This document shows positions 1 through 8,815 of a stretch of DNA of 64,000 bases, piece by piece. The notes beneath the pieces were generated by a model. That model worked only from the letters and a program-made list of their open reading frames with translations, made no database searches and was not told the DNA's origin. Position numbers and translations under genes: made by a program. Source of the DNA: an uncultured Eggerthellaceae bacterium (GTDB taxonomy: Bacteria > Actinomycetota > Coriobacteriia > Coriobacteriales > Eggerthellaceae); the NCBI GenBank assembly GCA_910588905.1, contig CAJURZ010000002.1, forward strand, positions 1 to 64,000, read 5' to 3'. Every line of letters begins with the position of its first letter. The stretch's first letter is position 1.

Positions 1-413
1 CTGTCCTCCCAGATGAGCTCGTTCCAGCCGTCGCCCTCGATCCACTCGCCGGGCTTGGCCTGGGCGGCCTTCTCAGCCACAGCGTCCAGGATGGCCTGGC
101 GGCTCTTGACGCCCATGAAGTCCAGGTTCAACAGGTTCTCGCCGCTCCACTTCGCATGCATGTGGCACTCGACGAAGCCGGGCGTGAGGATCTGGCCCGT
201 CGCATCGATGACCTTGGTGTGCTTGCCGATGAAGGGCTCAACGTCGGCAGCCGTGCCCACGGCGATGATCTTGCCGTCCTTGGCGGCCACGCCGCCGTCC
301 TCGATGATAGGGAAGTCGGTCTTACCGGCCTTGACCTCGTCGCAGGTGATGGCGACAGTGTAGATCTTCGGATGCTGGATGACCAGATCGGCTTCGGGAT
401 ACCATGTGCTCAT
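1..413 (-). CDS. Amidohydrolase (YtcJ/Amidohydro_3-like), N-terminal part
   Basis: The first 137 residues of a metal-dependent amidohydrolase; the gene leaves the window at base 1. The start is ATG at 413, preceded by GGAGAG. Residues 36-75 carry the small N-terminal beta-sandwich (IIEDGGVAAKDGKIIAVG), followed by the TPGFVECHMH motif, where H84 and H86 are the first metal-binding histidines of the TIM barrel. The family hydrolyses C-N bonds of amides or cyclic amides in the cytoplasm; the substrate cannot be told from this fragment. It is divergent from the permease at 789, across a 375-base gap with a possible operator, so uptake and hydrolysis of one compound is a reasonable guess. Family is sure; substrate unknown. 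Confidence 0.85.
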   Translation of the reverse strand, partial: MSTWYPEADLVIQHPKIYTVAITCDEVKAGKTDFPIIEDGGVAAKDGKIIAVGTAADVEPFIGKHTKVIDATGQILTPGFVECHMHAKWSGENLLNLDFMGVKSRQAILDAVAEKAAQAKPGEWIEGDGWNELIWED

Positions 414-591
414 AAGCGCTCTCCTTCTCTGTTCTCTGGATAGTCCCGCAGAGGAGAGCGAAGGGCTTCCGGCTGGCGCGGCAAATACCAAGGCTGCGCT
501 CATCGGCGGCCCAAGACGGCATCTCGTATCATCCCGACACCTATGGTATCCACCTGAGGTCAGAACCGGAATCAGTCAAAAGGATGACATC

Positions 592-626
592 GAACCGATA
601 ATCATCTCTTCGACCGATATCGGTTC
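592..626. promoter_or_regulatory. Inverted repeat, candidate operator in divergent spacer 414-788
   Basis: GAACCGATA (592-600) is repeated inverted as TATCGGTTC (618-626), and the right half contains the perfect palindrome ACCGATATCGGT (613-624). It lies between the divergent amidohydrolase and permease genes, so it could bind a regulator of both, for example one of the LuxR proteins nearby. The rest of the 375-base spacer shows no gene and no convincing -35/-10 pair. Confidence 0.35.
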
Positions 627-788
627 TTGGAGAACATGGGTTACGATCCTATGGTCCAGAACCTTCCTCAGAAAATGCCCTTTAACTGCCACGGAGAGCA
701 TTCCCTGTGCGCATTCTCGTATCCCTTGAACGACAGAGGGATCGAACAAAGGCTGCTTTCACCAACAACGAAGAGAGAAGGTACTCTC

Positions 789-2024
789 ATGAAGAACTCA
801 TTCCTTGATGAGGATATGGACGAGCAGGTATATGCACCCGAGGACCGATCATCCGACCGGGCCGTATCCCGTCTTGAGATCTTACCGGCATTCATCGGGA
901 CGGTCGTCTTCGCTATCGCGTTGTACCTGCTCATGACTGCTGTGCAACCGATGCTCATGAGCAACGATCTCATCTATGGCTTCAGCACCATGATGGCCGG
1001 GTGTATGGAGGGGGGCCCTCTGTACTATGTCGCCTGGTTCTTCGCTGACCTGACCGAAGGCTCGTTCATCGCCGCCTTACCTGCCTCCATCGGCATGATC
1101 ATCATGGGCTTTGTAGCGGCAGCGTTAGAGCGACGCAAGTCACCCTGGGCTGGTACGGGCGTGGCGGGCAATGGGAAGATTTTCACCGTCATGTTCGTGA
1201 CCACATGCCTCTCGCTCATCCTCGGACAGGTGCTCTACGATTGGATGTTCACTAGTGGCTGGATCCCCACCTTCGCCACAGTCCTTACCGTACAGGTATT
1301 CGTCATCTTCTATGGCCCAGAGCTGAAGAAGGTGGCTACATCGCTCATCGTAGGCACCGTTGTCACCTGCCCCGTGTGCTTTGCGTTGCTCTACGGCATC
1401 ATCTCGCCATTGGGTTTGCCGCTCTTCATTGCCGTGTCCATCGGTGTCGCCATCATCGTGCCAGCATGTTCGCTGCTCTTCCGCCTGATGCCCTGGATGA
1501 CCATCCCTGCTCCTACAGAAGGGCCGAACCCCACCGATCAGCCCAAGAGCCGCTTCTTCGTGAGCCAAGTGCTTGGCGATATCGGGCAATTGACCATCTG
1601 GGGCAGCACGTGGGCTACGGTGGGTATGTACGTAGGCGGCATCATCTCCTGGGTGATGAACCCGCTATCCCCTGCCTATGGATCGGGCAACTTTCCACTG
1701 CTCATCATGGTCCAGCTGATCACAGGCGCCCTTGCCATCCTCATTTGGTATCCCAAGTGGAAGAGGAGTGGCATGGCTTTCACTTTTGCTGGTATCGTAT
1801 TCGCGTCAGCCATCGTGAGCACCTATCCTCCAAGCTGGACCATCGTCATCCCAACCATACTCATCGGTGCCGTAGTGTTCGCACCCCTGGTAGAATGGGT
1901 ATTCAAGGTGTTTCGCTTCAAGGGAAGCTACCACCCCATATGCTTGATCCAACTATCCATCTTCACCGTGTGCATCGCATGGTCATTCGTCGTCATGTAC
2001 GGCGTGATGCCACTCCTGGGATGA
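789..2024 (+). CDS. Multi-spanning membrane protein, putative permease
   Basis: I do not recognise the family. The 411-residue protein has a charged acidic N-terminus of about 35 residues and then roughly ten hydrophobic segments separated by short loops, typical of a secondary transporter in the cytoplasmic membrane. The ATG at 789 is chosen because AGAAGG precedes it and because upstream residues in the same frame are hydrophilic and unlike a signal. A loop around residues 235-255 (PAPTEGPNPTDQPKSR) probably divides two halves. Its neighbours are a divergent amidohydrolase and a convergent short LuxR gene, so it may import the amidohydrolase substrate. A transporter function is inferred only from topology. 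Confidence 0.6.
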   Translation: MKNSFLDEDMDEQVYAPEDRSSDRAVSRLEILPAFIGTVVFAIALYLLMTAVQPMLMSNDLIYGFSTMMAGCMEGGPLYYVAWFFADLTEGSFIAALPASIGMIIMGFVAAALERRKSPWAGTGVAGNGKIFTVMFVTTCLSLILGQVLYDWMFTSGWIPTFATVLTVQVFVIFYGPELKKVATSLIVGTVVTCPVCFALLYGIISPLGLPLFIAVSIGVAIIVPACSLLFRLMPWMTIPAPTEGPNPTDQPKSRFFVSQVLGDIGQLTIWGSTWATVGMYVGGIISWVMNPLSPAYGSGNFPLLIMVQLITGALAILIWYPKWKRSGMAFTFAGIVFASAIVSTYPPSWTIVIPTILIGAVVFAPLVEWVFKVFRFKGSYHPICLIQLSIFTVCIAWSFVVMYGVMPLLG

Positions 2025-2053
2025 TAGCGATATAGATACAACAGTGTTCATCG

Positions 2054-2089
2054 AACCCCAGGGCGCCACATCCGAGGCATCCTGGGGTT
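2054..2089. terminator. Bidirectional hairpin between convergent genes
   Basis: AACCCCAGG (2054-2062) pairs with CCTGGGGTT (2081-2089) across an 18-base loop, exactly between the permease stop and the stop of the minus-strand LuxR gene. There is no long T-run, so termination strength is uncertain. Confidence 0.55.
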
Positions 2090-2095
2090 GTTGAT

Positions 2096-2473
2096 CTACG
2101 CTGCCCCATGCATGAGGGCAGCAAGGGCAGTCCGATTCGAAACGCCAACCTTGGCATAGATGTTCTGAAGGTGCGTTTTGACCGTGGACCGGCTGATGTA
2201 TAACCGGCGCGCCATCTGGTCATTAGTGAGCCCTTCGGCGGCAAGAGCTACCACATCACGCTCTCGGGCGGTAAGCACATTGAAGATAGAGGGTGGCTCA
2301 CCCTCTAAGGGCTTTTCGGCGGGTACGCTGATCTCAGGCAGCGAGACAACGTGGATGCTGAAGGCACAGGCATTGGTGGGGTCATCCTCGACCTGCAGTT
2401 GGAAGCGCTGTCCTTGGGCATTGGCGAAGCGGAGACACCGGTCGGCTCCGTGGGTGATGGCTTGAGCGGTCAT
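2096..2473 (-). CDS. Short LuxR-type DNA-binding protein
   Basis: A 125-residue protein whose C-terminal half is a LuxR/FixJ helix-turn-helix: LTARERDVVALAAEGLTN, then MARRLYISRSTVKTHLQNIY. The N-terminal 60 residues form a small domain I cannot assign. There is no receiver, PAS, autoinducer or membrane segment, unlike the long LuxR protein at 2869. The start is ATG at 2473, nine bases after GGGGAGGG; a longer frame begins further upstream but has no ribosome site. It is convergent with the permease and divergent from the membrane LuxR gene, so it may regulate either. It could be a stand-alone regulator or a shrunken descendant of a larger one. Confidence 0.7.
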   Translation of the reverse strand: MTAQAITHGADRCLRFANAQGQRFQLQVEDDPTNACAFSIHVVSLPEISVPAEKPLEGEPPSIFNVLTARERDVVALAAEGLTNDQMARRLYISRSTVKTHLQNIYAKVGVSNRTALAALMHGAA

Positions 2474-2727
2474 GGCGATGTTACCCTCCCCCTCGCGGTA
2501 GCTGCTTCCCCTCCAGAGAAGATCCAAAGGGGAAGCGGTGGGATGATTCGCAGCCGTCGCTCTTCTTGCGAGATTGCGATAGGTCTGACGCGTCTGACCC
2601 TCAGCTCCTTCCCTCTACATATGACCCTTCCTCAGATAACGGGCCGGATGCGCGTGCTGGCTGTATCATGAGCCCCTCGCTTCCGTCGCACAATCCTACG
2701 CATGAGTTTAATTATGAGACGACGGGC

Positions 2728-2750
2728 ATCTAACCCCAAAGGGATTAGAT
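2728..2750. promoter_or_regulatory. Imperfect palindrome in divergent LuxR spacer 2474-2868
   Basis: Arms ATCTAA (2728-2733) and TTAGAT (2745-2750) enclose CCC-AAA-GGG, giving a 23-base near-palindrome with a single mismatched pair. It sits 119 bases before the membrane LuxR start and could be an operator or an mRNA hairpin. The rest of the 395-base spacer is non-coding; TCTGAC is directly repeated at 2584 and 2593. Confidence 0.35.
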
Positions 2751-2868
2751 CCTTCCATGGATGTTTCGCTACACTGAGACATGCCGCAAGAGGACCATGA
2801 AGCCGATGGGGGGTCGACTATATGAGTCCATCCGCTTCGCTTGCTCGGTCAGCAGCAAGGTGATCACG

Positions 2869-4350
2869 ATGAGCATCAAGACCACTCATCGCACAGGGTT
2901 CAGACGCGTTATCTGCGACCTGCGTCGCCAACCGACACCCTTCTTGCTCTTCACCGCGTACAAGACGTTCGCTATCTTGCTCTTCCTTCAAGGCTTCTTC
3001 TTTTCGGACGCCTTTGAGATAGCAGGAGACGCGACCATCCCCGTTTCAGCTCTCTTCCTCTTGGTCTGCGCAGCTGTTTTTCTGTTCTTCGCCCTTCGCT
3101 TCAAGAGGATCACGATCGTTGATAAGGATGGCTATCTCTGGGCTCTCGCCGTGAGCATGACGCTTGGATCCTTCTTCCTCTTCGTGGAAGGACAGAGCGA
3201 TATGGCGCATGAAGGGATCCGAACGATTGTCTTCGGGGCAGGCATTGCGCTCCTCGCCGTTGGAACGGTGGGCATCCATATCGAATTGGGACGATTCTTC
3301 GGGATGCTCGGGATGATGCCCACGATGACCTATGGGATAGCCTCAGGGCTCGCCGCGGGCATAGCCTCTTTGATCCTGACCCTCTTAGGTCCCATGGTGT
3401 GCTGGCTGCTCGCTTTCGTGATGCCCGCTCTCATTGTGGTACTTTTCCGCTGTGCCCGTCTGAGCGCCTTCCCCAATCAGTGTGCACTCTATCGCGAATC
3501 CACCATCGAATTGCTCATCCCCTACCGCTTCCTCGCCACGTCCGTCACCCAAGGCCTAGCTTTAGGGATACCCCTTGGATTCGCAAGCGCCTCTGGCGTC
3601 TTCTTCCAGGAGCTCGACGCGGCTAGCTATGTAGTAGCAGCGATCCTGGCATTCCTCACCGTCTTGACGTTCCAGATGGATTTCAATCAGTCCATCTATC
3701 AGATCGGATTTCCTCTCGCTGGTGCCGGCCTGCTCGCTGCAGGTCTCCTCGGTCCATCCTCGCCGACCGCTGTGTTCCTCCAGACAGCAGGGTTCCTCTA
3801 CTTGGATCTGGTCCTCTGGGGGCTTGGTTCATATCTCATCAAGAACTGCGATCAACCTGCCACCTGGTTAGCCTCCTGCCCGAGCGCAGCTCTCATGACG
3901 GGACGCGCCTTCGGGATCATGATAGGTGCCATAGCGCTCCATGAGCTCTCGAATGAGGGGGAGGTCATGGCGTTCTTCTGCGGACTCGCATTCCTGATGC
4001 TCATAATGGCCCTGGTATTGAATAAGGGATCGAATCTGCGCACGGGTTGGGGGTTCGTACGTCCTGGGGATCCAGACGAAGCAGCGGATAGCTTGCGTAC
4101 CTGCGAAGTGGTTGCTCAGGAGTTCGGATTGACCCCGCGCGAACAGCAGATCATGCATAGCATCATCAGTGGCCAGTCACGCAAAGAGATCGCTACGGAT
4201 CTCTTCGTTGCTCCCAACACCATCAAGACGCATATGCATAACCTCTACGGTAAGCTCGATGTCCATTCCGAGGCCGAACTGAAAGCTTTCATTGCGAAGC
4301 GGGAGCGGATGTTCGCATCCGAGATATCCTCTGACCCCGTCTCCGAGTAG
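2869..4350 (+). CDS. Membrane-bound LuxR-family transcriptional regulator
   Basis: A 493-residue protein with about twelve hydrophobic segments over residues 20-395, then a cytoplasmic LuxR helix-turn-helix near residues 425-480 (FGLTPREQQIMHSIISGQ, then APNTIKTHMHNLYGKL). This layout, a transporter-like sensor fused to a LuxR output domain, is characteristically expanded in Eggerthellaceae, where such genes often lie next to the reductase or transporter they control. The ATG at 2869 is preferred over upstream in-frame starts because AAGGTGAT lies just before it and because membrane segments start soon after. The probable targets here are the permease and amidohydrolase to the left; the inducer is unknown. 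A perfect hairpin follows the stop. Confidence 0.85.
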   Translation: MSIKTTHRTGFRRVICDLRRQPTPFLLFTAYKTFAILLFLQGFFFSDAFEIAGDATIPVSALFLLVCAAVFLFFALRFKRITIVDKDGYLWALAVSMTLGSFFLFVEGQSDMAHEGIRTIVFGAGIALLAVGTVGIHIELGRFFGMLGMMPTMTYGIASGLAAGIASLILTLLGPMVCWLLAFVMPALIVVLFRCARLSAFPNQCALYRESTIELLIPYRFLATSVTQGLALGIPLGFASASGVFFQELDAASYVVAAILAFLTVLTFQMDFNQSIYQIGFPLAGAGLLAAGLLGPSSPTAVFLQTAGFLYLDLVLWGLGSYLIKNCDQPATWLASCPSAALMTGRAFGIMIGAIALHELSNEGEVMAFFCGLAFLMLIMALVLNKGSNLRTGWGFVRPGDPDEAADSLRTCEVVAQEFGLTPREQQIMHSIISGQSRKEIATDLFVAPNTIKTHMHNLYGKLDVHSEAELKAFIAKRERMFASEISSDPVSE

Positions 4351-4355
4351 AGATA

Positions 4356-4388
4356 AAGAGGGCGCATCCTGTGCGGACGCGCCCTCTT
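4356..4388. terminator. Bidirectional terminator between luxR and atp operon
   Basis: A perfect 10-bp stem, AAGAGGGCGC (4356-4365) with GCGCCCTCTT (4379-4388), closes a 13-base loop between the convergent LuxR gene and atpC. It ends transcription from either side, although no long T-run follows. Confidence 0.75.
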
Positions 4389-4425
4389 CAAACAGGCTCA
4401 ATATGCTAGGAGGGAACGCTGGGCT

Positions 4426-4860
4426 TTAAGCGTTGTTCTCCTTATAGGCGATCTGCGTCTCATACCATTCCAGACGCTTGCGGCTGACCCGCAGCTCAAC
4501 GCTGGTCTGTTCGCCTTCCTCTTGCTCAAGATCAGCGATATGACCACGCATGGCTTCGGCCTTCTTACGAACCTCTTCGACGTCGATGGTATCAACATCG
4601 CAACCGAAGCGGCCGAGCACCGTCAGGATGTTGTTGAACACCTGACTGGCTCCTTCATAGAGCAGGAACTTGCGCTGCTCCTTGCCCGCTTCGTCCAGGT
4701 TCAGGGTGAGCACGCCGCCGTTCTTGTTGGTGGCCACGATCATCTCGTGGCCCGGTAGCACACCATAGGAACCCTCGGCCGAAGGAACCGATGCGTAGGC
4801 TATCTCGCCCGCGAACAGCTCGCGCGTGGGGATGCAGACGACGCAACGGAGGGCAGCCAT
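4426..4860 (-). CDS. atpC: ATP synthase F1 epsilon subunit
   Basis: The 144-residue epsilon subunit of the F1 central stalk couples gamma rotation to the c-ring and can inhibit ATP hydrolysis. The N-terminal beta-barrel is clear (LRCVVCIPTRELFAGEIAY, then GSYGVLPGHEMIVA), followed by a helical C-terminal hairpin rich in charged residues (VRKKAEAMRGHIADLEQEE). It is the last gene of the atp operon. Its ATG at 4860 directly abuts the atpD stop, so translation is probably coupled. A strong hairpin lies beyond the stop. Confidence 0.95.
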   Translation of the reverse strand: MAALRCVVCIPTRELFAGEIAYASVPSAEGSYGVLPGHEMIVATNKNGGVLTLNLDEAGKEQRKFLLYEGASQVFNNILTVLGRFGCDVDTIDVEEVRKKAEAMRGHIADLEQEEGEQTSVELRVSRKRLEWYETQIAYKENNA

Positions 4861-6309
4861 TTATGCCTCATCCTTCTGCATGGCCTCATAGGCAGCATAC
4901 ACGTCCTCGATGGGGCCCTTATTGACGAAGCACTGCTCGGGGATGTGGTCGCACTTGCCGTCCAGGATCTCCTTGAAGGAGCGCACGGTGTCCTCGATGG
5001 GAACGTAGACGCCCGGAACACCCGTGAAGACCTCAGCCACATGGAACGGCTGCCCCAGGAACTTCTGAACCTTACGGGCACGGTTCACCGTGATCTTCTG
5101 ATCCTCGGAGAGCTCGTCCATGCCCAAGATGGCGATGATGTCTTGCAGGTCCTTGTACTCCTGCAGGATCTGCTGCACACCCACGGCCACGTCGTAGTGC
5201 TCCTGGCCCACGATCTCAGGGTCAAGGGCGCGAGAGGTGGAGTCGAGCGGGTCCACAGCGGGGTAGATGCCCAGCTCGGCGATGCCGCGGGAAAGGACCG
5301 TCTTCGCATCCAAGTGGGTGAACGTGGTTGCCGGCGCCGGGTCGGTCAGGTCGTCTGCGGGAACGTAGACAGCCTGCACCGAGGTGATGGAACCGGTGGT
5401 GGTGGAGCAGATGCGCTCCTGCAGGTCACCCATCTCCGTAGCCAGAGTAGGCTGGTAACCCACAGCGGAGGGCATGCGGCCCAGCAGTGCGGATACCTCA
5501 GAACCCGCCTGGGTGAAGCGGAAGATGTTGTCGATGAAGAGCAGAACGTCCTGGCCCTGATCACGGAAGTACTCGGCTTCGGTGAGGCCGGCCAGGCCAA
5601 CGCGCAGACGGGCCCCAGGAGGCTCGTTCATCTGACCGTAGACCAGACAGGTCTTCTCGATAACGCCGGACTCTTCCATCTCCAGGTAGAGGTCCGTGCC
5701 TTCGCGGGTGCGCTCACCCACGCCGGTGAAGACGGAGGTGCCACCATGCTCCTGAGCCAGGTTGTTGATGAGCTCCTGGATGGTAACGGTCTTGCCTACG
5801 CCAGCGCCACCGAACAGACCCGTCTTGCCGCCCTTGACGTAGGGCTCGATCAGGTCGACCACCTTGATGCCCGTCTCGAAGGTCTCCGTAGAGGTGATGA
5901 GGGTGTCGAAGGCCGGAGCCGGGTGGTGGATGGGCATCCATTCCACATCCGTGGGCATGGGCTTGCCGTCAACCGGCTCGCCCAGCACGTTCCAGATGCG
6001 GCCCAAGGTTGCCTGGCCCACAGGCATCATGATGGGGTTGCCCGTGTCGACGGCGTCAACGCCGCGCACGAGGCCGTCGGTGGAAGTCATGGCAACGGTG
6101 CGCACGATGTCGCCCGGAAGCTGTGTTTCCACTTCCAGTACCGTGCTGAAGTGCCCAGACGGCGTTTCCGCATCAACGGTGAGCGCGTTGTAGATGGCCG
6201 GCATCTGATCCGGCGGGAACTCAACGTCAACAACAGCGCCGACAACGCGGACGATGCGTCCGGTAGCACCCGTGCCCTGACTCCTTTCCTTGTAGATAGT
6301 ATCAGCCAT
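4861..6309 (-). CDS. atpD: ATP synthase F1 beta subunit
   Basis: The catalytic beta subunit, 482 residues, full length. It shows the P-loop GGAGVGKTV with nearby GERTREG, the Walker B stretch VLLFIDNIFRFTQAG and the ALLGRMPSAVGYQPTLATEM region of the nucleotide site. Three copies alternate with AtpA in F1 and make ATP from ADP and phosphate, driven by the ion gradient. GGAGG stands five bases before ATG 6309, with the atpG stop immediately upstream, so the genes are translationally linked. Nothing unusual was seen. Confidence 0.98.
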   Translation of the reverse strand: MADTIYKERSQGTGATGRIVRVVGAVVDVEFPPDQMPAIYNALTVDAETPSGHFSTVLEVETQLPGDIVRTVAMTSTDGLVRGVDAVDTGNPIMMPVGQATLGRIWNVLGEPVDGKPMPTDVEWMPIHHPAPAFDTLITSTETFETGIKVVDLIEPYVKGGKTGLFGGAGVGKTVTIQELINNLAQEHGGTSVFTGVGERTREGTDLYLEMEESGVIEKTCLVYGQMNEPPGARLRVGLAGLTEAEYFRDQGQDVLLFIDNIFRFTQAGSEVSALLGRMPSAVGYQPTLATEMGDLQERICSTTTGSITSVQAVYVPADDLTDPAPATTFTHLDAKTVLSRGIAELGIYPAVDPLDSTSRALDPEIVGQEHYDVAVGVQQILQEYKDLQDIIAILGMDELSEDQKITVNRARKVQKFLGQPFHVAEVFTGVPGVYVPIEDTVRSFKEILDGKCDHIPEQCFVNKGPIEDVYAAYEAMQKDEA

Positions 6310-7236
6310 TTATTCCTCCAAAGCTGCGGCGCCGCCGACGATCTCGTTGATCTCGGTGGTGATGGCGCCTTGACGTACACGGTTGTATAGACGGGTCAGC
6401 GTGGACACCATCTCGTTAGCGTTGTCCGTTGCAGACTTCATCGCGTTGCGGCGCGCGCCCTGCTCACCTGCAGCAGAATCGATCAGCGCGTAATAGAAGC
6501 AATTGCGAAGATAGGCCTTCATGAGGTAATACATGACGGATTCAGCGTCGGGCTCGAAATCGATATCACCCGGCAGCTTCTCCAGGTCCTGCTCCAAGAA
6601 CTGCTTGAAGACATTCTCACCGTCATTGAGGCCCAACAGGTCTGCGTAGGACTCCTCCTTGATGGGCAGCACCTGCTGCTCGACCAAGGTCTGCTCAGCG
6701 GCGTTCTTCGCATGGTTGTAGACGATGAACACCTCGTCCAGCTTGTCGTAGTGGTAACCGTCTCCCGAATAGAGCGAGAGCTCTGCTGCTTCCTCATAGG
6801 TAGGATCTGCAGAGTAGCCCGCGAATTCGAAGACAGGCTTGATGCCCCGATAGTTGAAGTAGCCGATGGCCTTCTTGCCGCAAGCAGCCACCTCTACCTC
6901 AACGCCTTCGCTCTCCAGCCGGTGGATCAGCTTGTCAGCGTGCTTGAGCACGTTGGAATTGAAGCCACCTGCAAGCCCGCGATCGGATGCCACAACCACT
7001 ACCAGCGCACGCTTCATCTCATCATGGACCTGGAGCAGCGACTCAGAGGAGAGCGGCGCATACTTCGCCGTGGAGATGAGCATATCCGAGATAGCGCATG
7101 CCCACGGAAGGGCGTTCTCCACACGCTCTGATGCGCGGCGGATCTTCGCAGCCGCCACCATCTCCATGGTACGCGTAATCTGCTTCGTCGAAGAGACGGA
7201 GCTGATTCGCCTTTCTATGTCGTGAAGGTTGGGCAT
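6310..7236 (-). CDS. atpG: ATP synthase F1 gamma subunit
   Basis: The 308-residue rotor shaft of F1. The N-terminal helix (MPNLHDIERRISSVSSTKQI) and the C-terminal helix (MKSATDNANEMVSTLTRLYN, then RQGAITTEINEIVGGA) form the coiled-coil axle inside the alpha3beta3 head and match the family closely. The central Rossmann-like region (VASDRGLAGGFN) is also typical. It lies between atpA and atpD in the standard order; its start is 13 bases after the atpA stop. Confidence 0.97.
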   Translation of the reverse strand: MPNLHDIERRISSVSSTKQITRTMEMVAAAKIRRASERVENALPWACAISDMLISTAKYAPLSSESLLQVHDEMKRALVVVVASDRGLAGGFNSNVLKHADKLIHRLESEGVEVEVAACGKKAIGYFNYRGIKPVFEFAGYSADPTYEEAAELSLYSGDGYHYDKLDEVFIVYNHAKNAAEQTLVEQQVLPIKEESYADLLGLNDGENVFKQFLEQDLEKLPGDIDFEPDAESVMYYLMKAYLRNCFYYALIDSAAGEQGARRNAMKSATDNANEMVSTLTRLYNRVRQGAITTEINEIVGGAAALEE

Positions 7237-7249
7237 GTCTTACCTAGCC

Positions 7250-8815
7250 TTACTCTGTAGGTGCGAATGCCTGCTTGAAGGAGTCGATCGCAGCGTTCAT
7301 CTTCGCTTTGATGTCATCGTCAAGGGCCTTCTTCGTATTGATGTCGTCGAAGATGTCAGCGTTCTTCGCGCGGATGCTATCCAAAAGCTCCGTGCGGAAG
7401 CGAACGACATCTCCCAGAGGCAGGTCATCCAGGTAGCCTTCGTTGCCGGCATAGATGGCGACCACTTGCTCAGCCACGGGCATGGGCATGTAGCGGCCCT
7501 GCTTCAGCAGCTCGGTCATGTGAGAGCCACGGGTGAGCTGGTCTTGGGTGGCTTTGTCGAGGTCAGAGCCGAACTGGGTGAACGCCTGCAGCTCACGGTA
7601 GGATGCCAGATCCAGACGGAGCGAACCGGCCACCTGCTTCATGGCCTTGATCTGCGCGGAGCCGCCAACGCGGGACACGGAGATGCCTACGTCAACAGCG
7701 GGGCGCTGGCCCTGGAAGAACAGGTCGGTCTGCAGGAAGATCTGGCCGTCGGTGATGGAGATGACGTTAGTGGGGATGTAGGCGGACACGTCACCGGCCT
7801 GCGTTTCGATGATGGGCAGAGCCGTCATGGAACCGCCACCATTCTCATCGGACATCTTCACCGCGCGTTCCAGCAGACGGGAGTGCAGATAGAACACGTC
7901 ACCAGGATAGGCCTCGCGCCCGGGCGGGCGACGAAGGGTCAGTGACATCTGACGATAGGCCACTGCCTGCTTGGAAAGGTCATCGTAGATGATGAGCACA
8001 GCCTGGCCCGGATTGTCTGCATCCGCGGGCTTGCCGTCCTTGCCGTTGTAGACGAAGTACTCGCCCATGGCAGCACCGGCCATAGGGGCGATGTACTGCA
8101 GCGGCGCCGAATCAGAAGCACTAGCGGAGACGATGATGGTCTTCTCCATGACGCCATGGCGCTCAAGGGTCTCCACAACGCCTGCGACGGTGGAAGCCTT
8201 CTGGCCAACGGCGACATAGATGCAGATCATGTCCGTTTCTTTTTGGTTGATGATGGCGTCGATCGCGATAGCGGTCTTACCGGTCTGGCGGTCGCCGATG
8301 ATGAGCTCACGCTGACCGCGGCCGATCGGGATCATGGAGTCCACGGCGATGAGACCGGTCTGCATGGGCTCATGGACCGGCTTACGGGCGGTAACGCCGG
8401 GAGCCTTGAACTCCACGGGACGCGTGCCCTCGGCCTGAATGGGGCCCTTGCCGTCAATGGGCATACCCAGCGGGTTCACCACGCGGCCGAGCATAGCCGG
8501 ACCTGCCGGCACCTCCACGATACGACCGGTGGTCTTCACCTGGTCGTTCTCTTTGATTGCTGTGACGTCACCCAGAAGCACGGCACCGACTTCATCCTCT
8601 TCCAGGTTCTGAGCCAAGCCGTAGACGGTCTTACCGTCACCGCTGGTGAACTCCAGAAGCTCGCCGGCCATGGCGTCACGGAGCCCATCAACGCGGGCAA
8701 TGCCGTCACCCACTTGGATGACCGTGCCCACCTCTCTGGACTGAACGTTCACGTTGAGCGCTGCGAGCTGCTTGCGCAGCGCCTCATCGATCGCCTGAGC
8801 GGTGATCTCTGTCAC
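7250..8815 (-). CDS. atpA: ATP synthase F1 alpha subunit
   Basis: The 521-residue non-catalytic nucleotide-binding subunit, with P-loop GDRQTGKTAIAIDAI, the VGQKASTVA segment and PGREAYPGDVFYLHSRLLER. The start is GTG at 8815, preceded by GGAGGTGA. This GTG overlaps the atpH stop as GTGA, so its translation is coupled to atpH. The N-terminus (TEITAQAIDEALRKQLAALN) is slightly shorter than in many bacteria but keeps the helix that docks to delta. Confidence 0.97.
   Translation of the reverse strand: MTEITAQAIDEALRKQLAALNVNVQSREVGTVIQVGDGIARVDGLRDAMAGELLEFTSGDGKTVYGLAQNLEEDEVGAVLLGDVTAIKENDQVKTTGRIVEVPAGPAMLGRVVNPLGMPIDGKGPIQAEGTRPVEFKAPGVTARKPVHEPMQTGLIAVDSMIPIGRGQRELIIGDRQTGKTAIAIDAIINQKETDMICIYVAVGQKASTVAGVVETLERHGVMEKTIIVSASASDSAPLQYIAPMAGAAMGEYFVYNGKDGKPADADNPGQAVLIIYDDLSKQAVAYRQMSLTLRRPPGREAYPGDVFYLHSRLLERAVKMSDENGGGSMTALPIIETQAGDVSAYIPTNVISITDGQIFLQTDLFFQGQRPAVDVGISVSRVGGSAQIKAMKQVAGSLRLDLASYRELQAFTQFGSDLDKATQDQLTRGSHMTELLKQGRYMPMPVAEQVVAIYAGNEGYLDDLPLGDVVRFRTELLDSIRAKNADIFDDINTKKALDDDIKAKMNAAIDSFKQAFAPTE

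Noticed and set aside
4945..6390. A 481-codon plus-strand frame opposite atpD
   Set aside because: A pure antisense shadow of a highly conserved gene.
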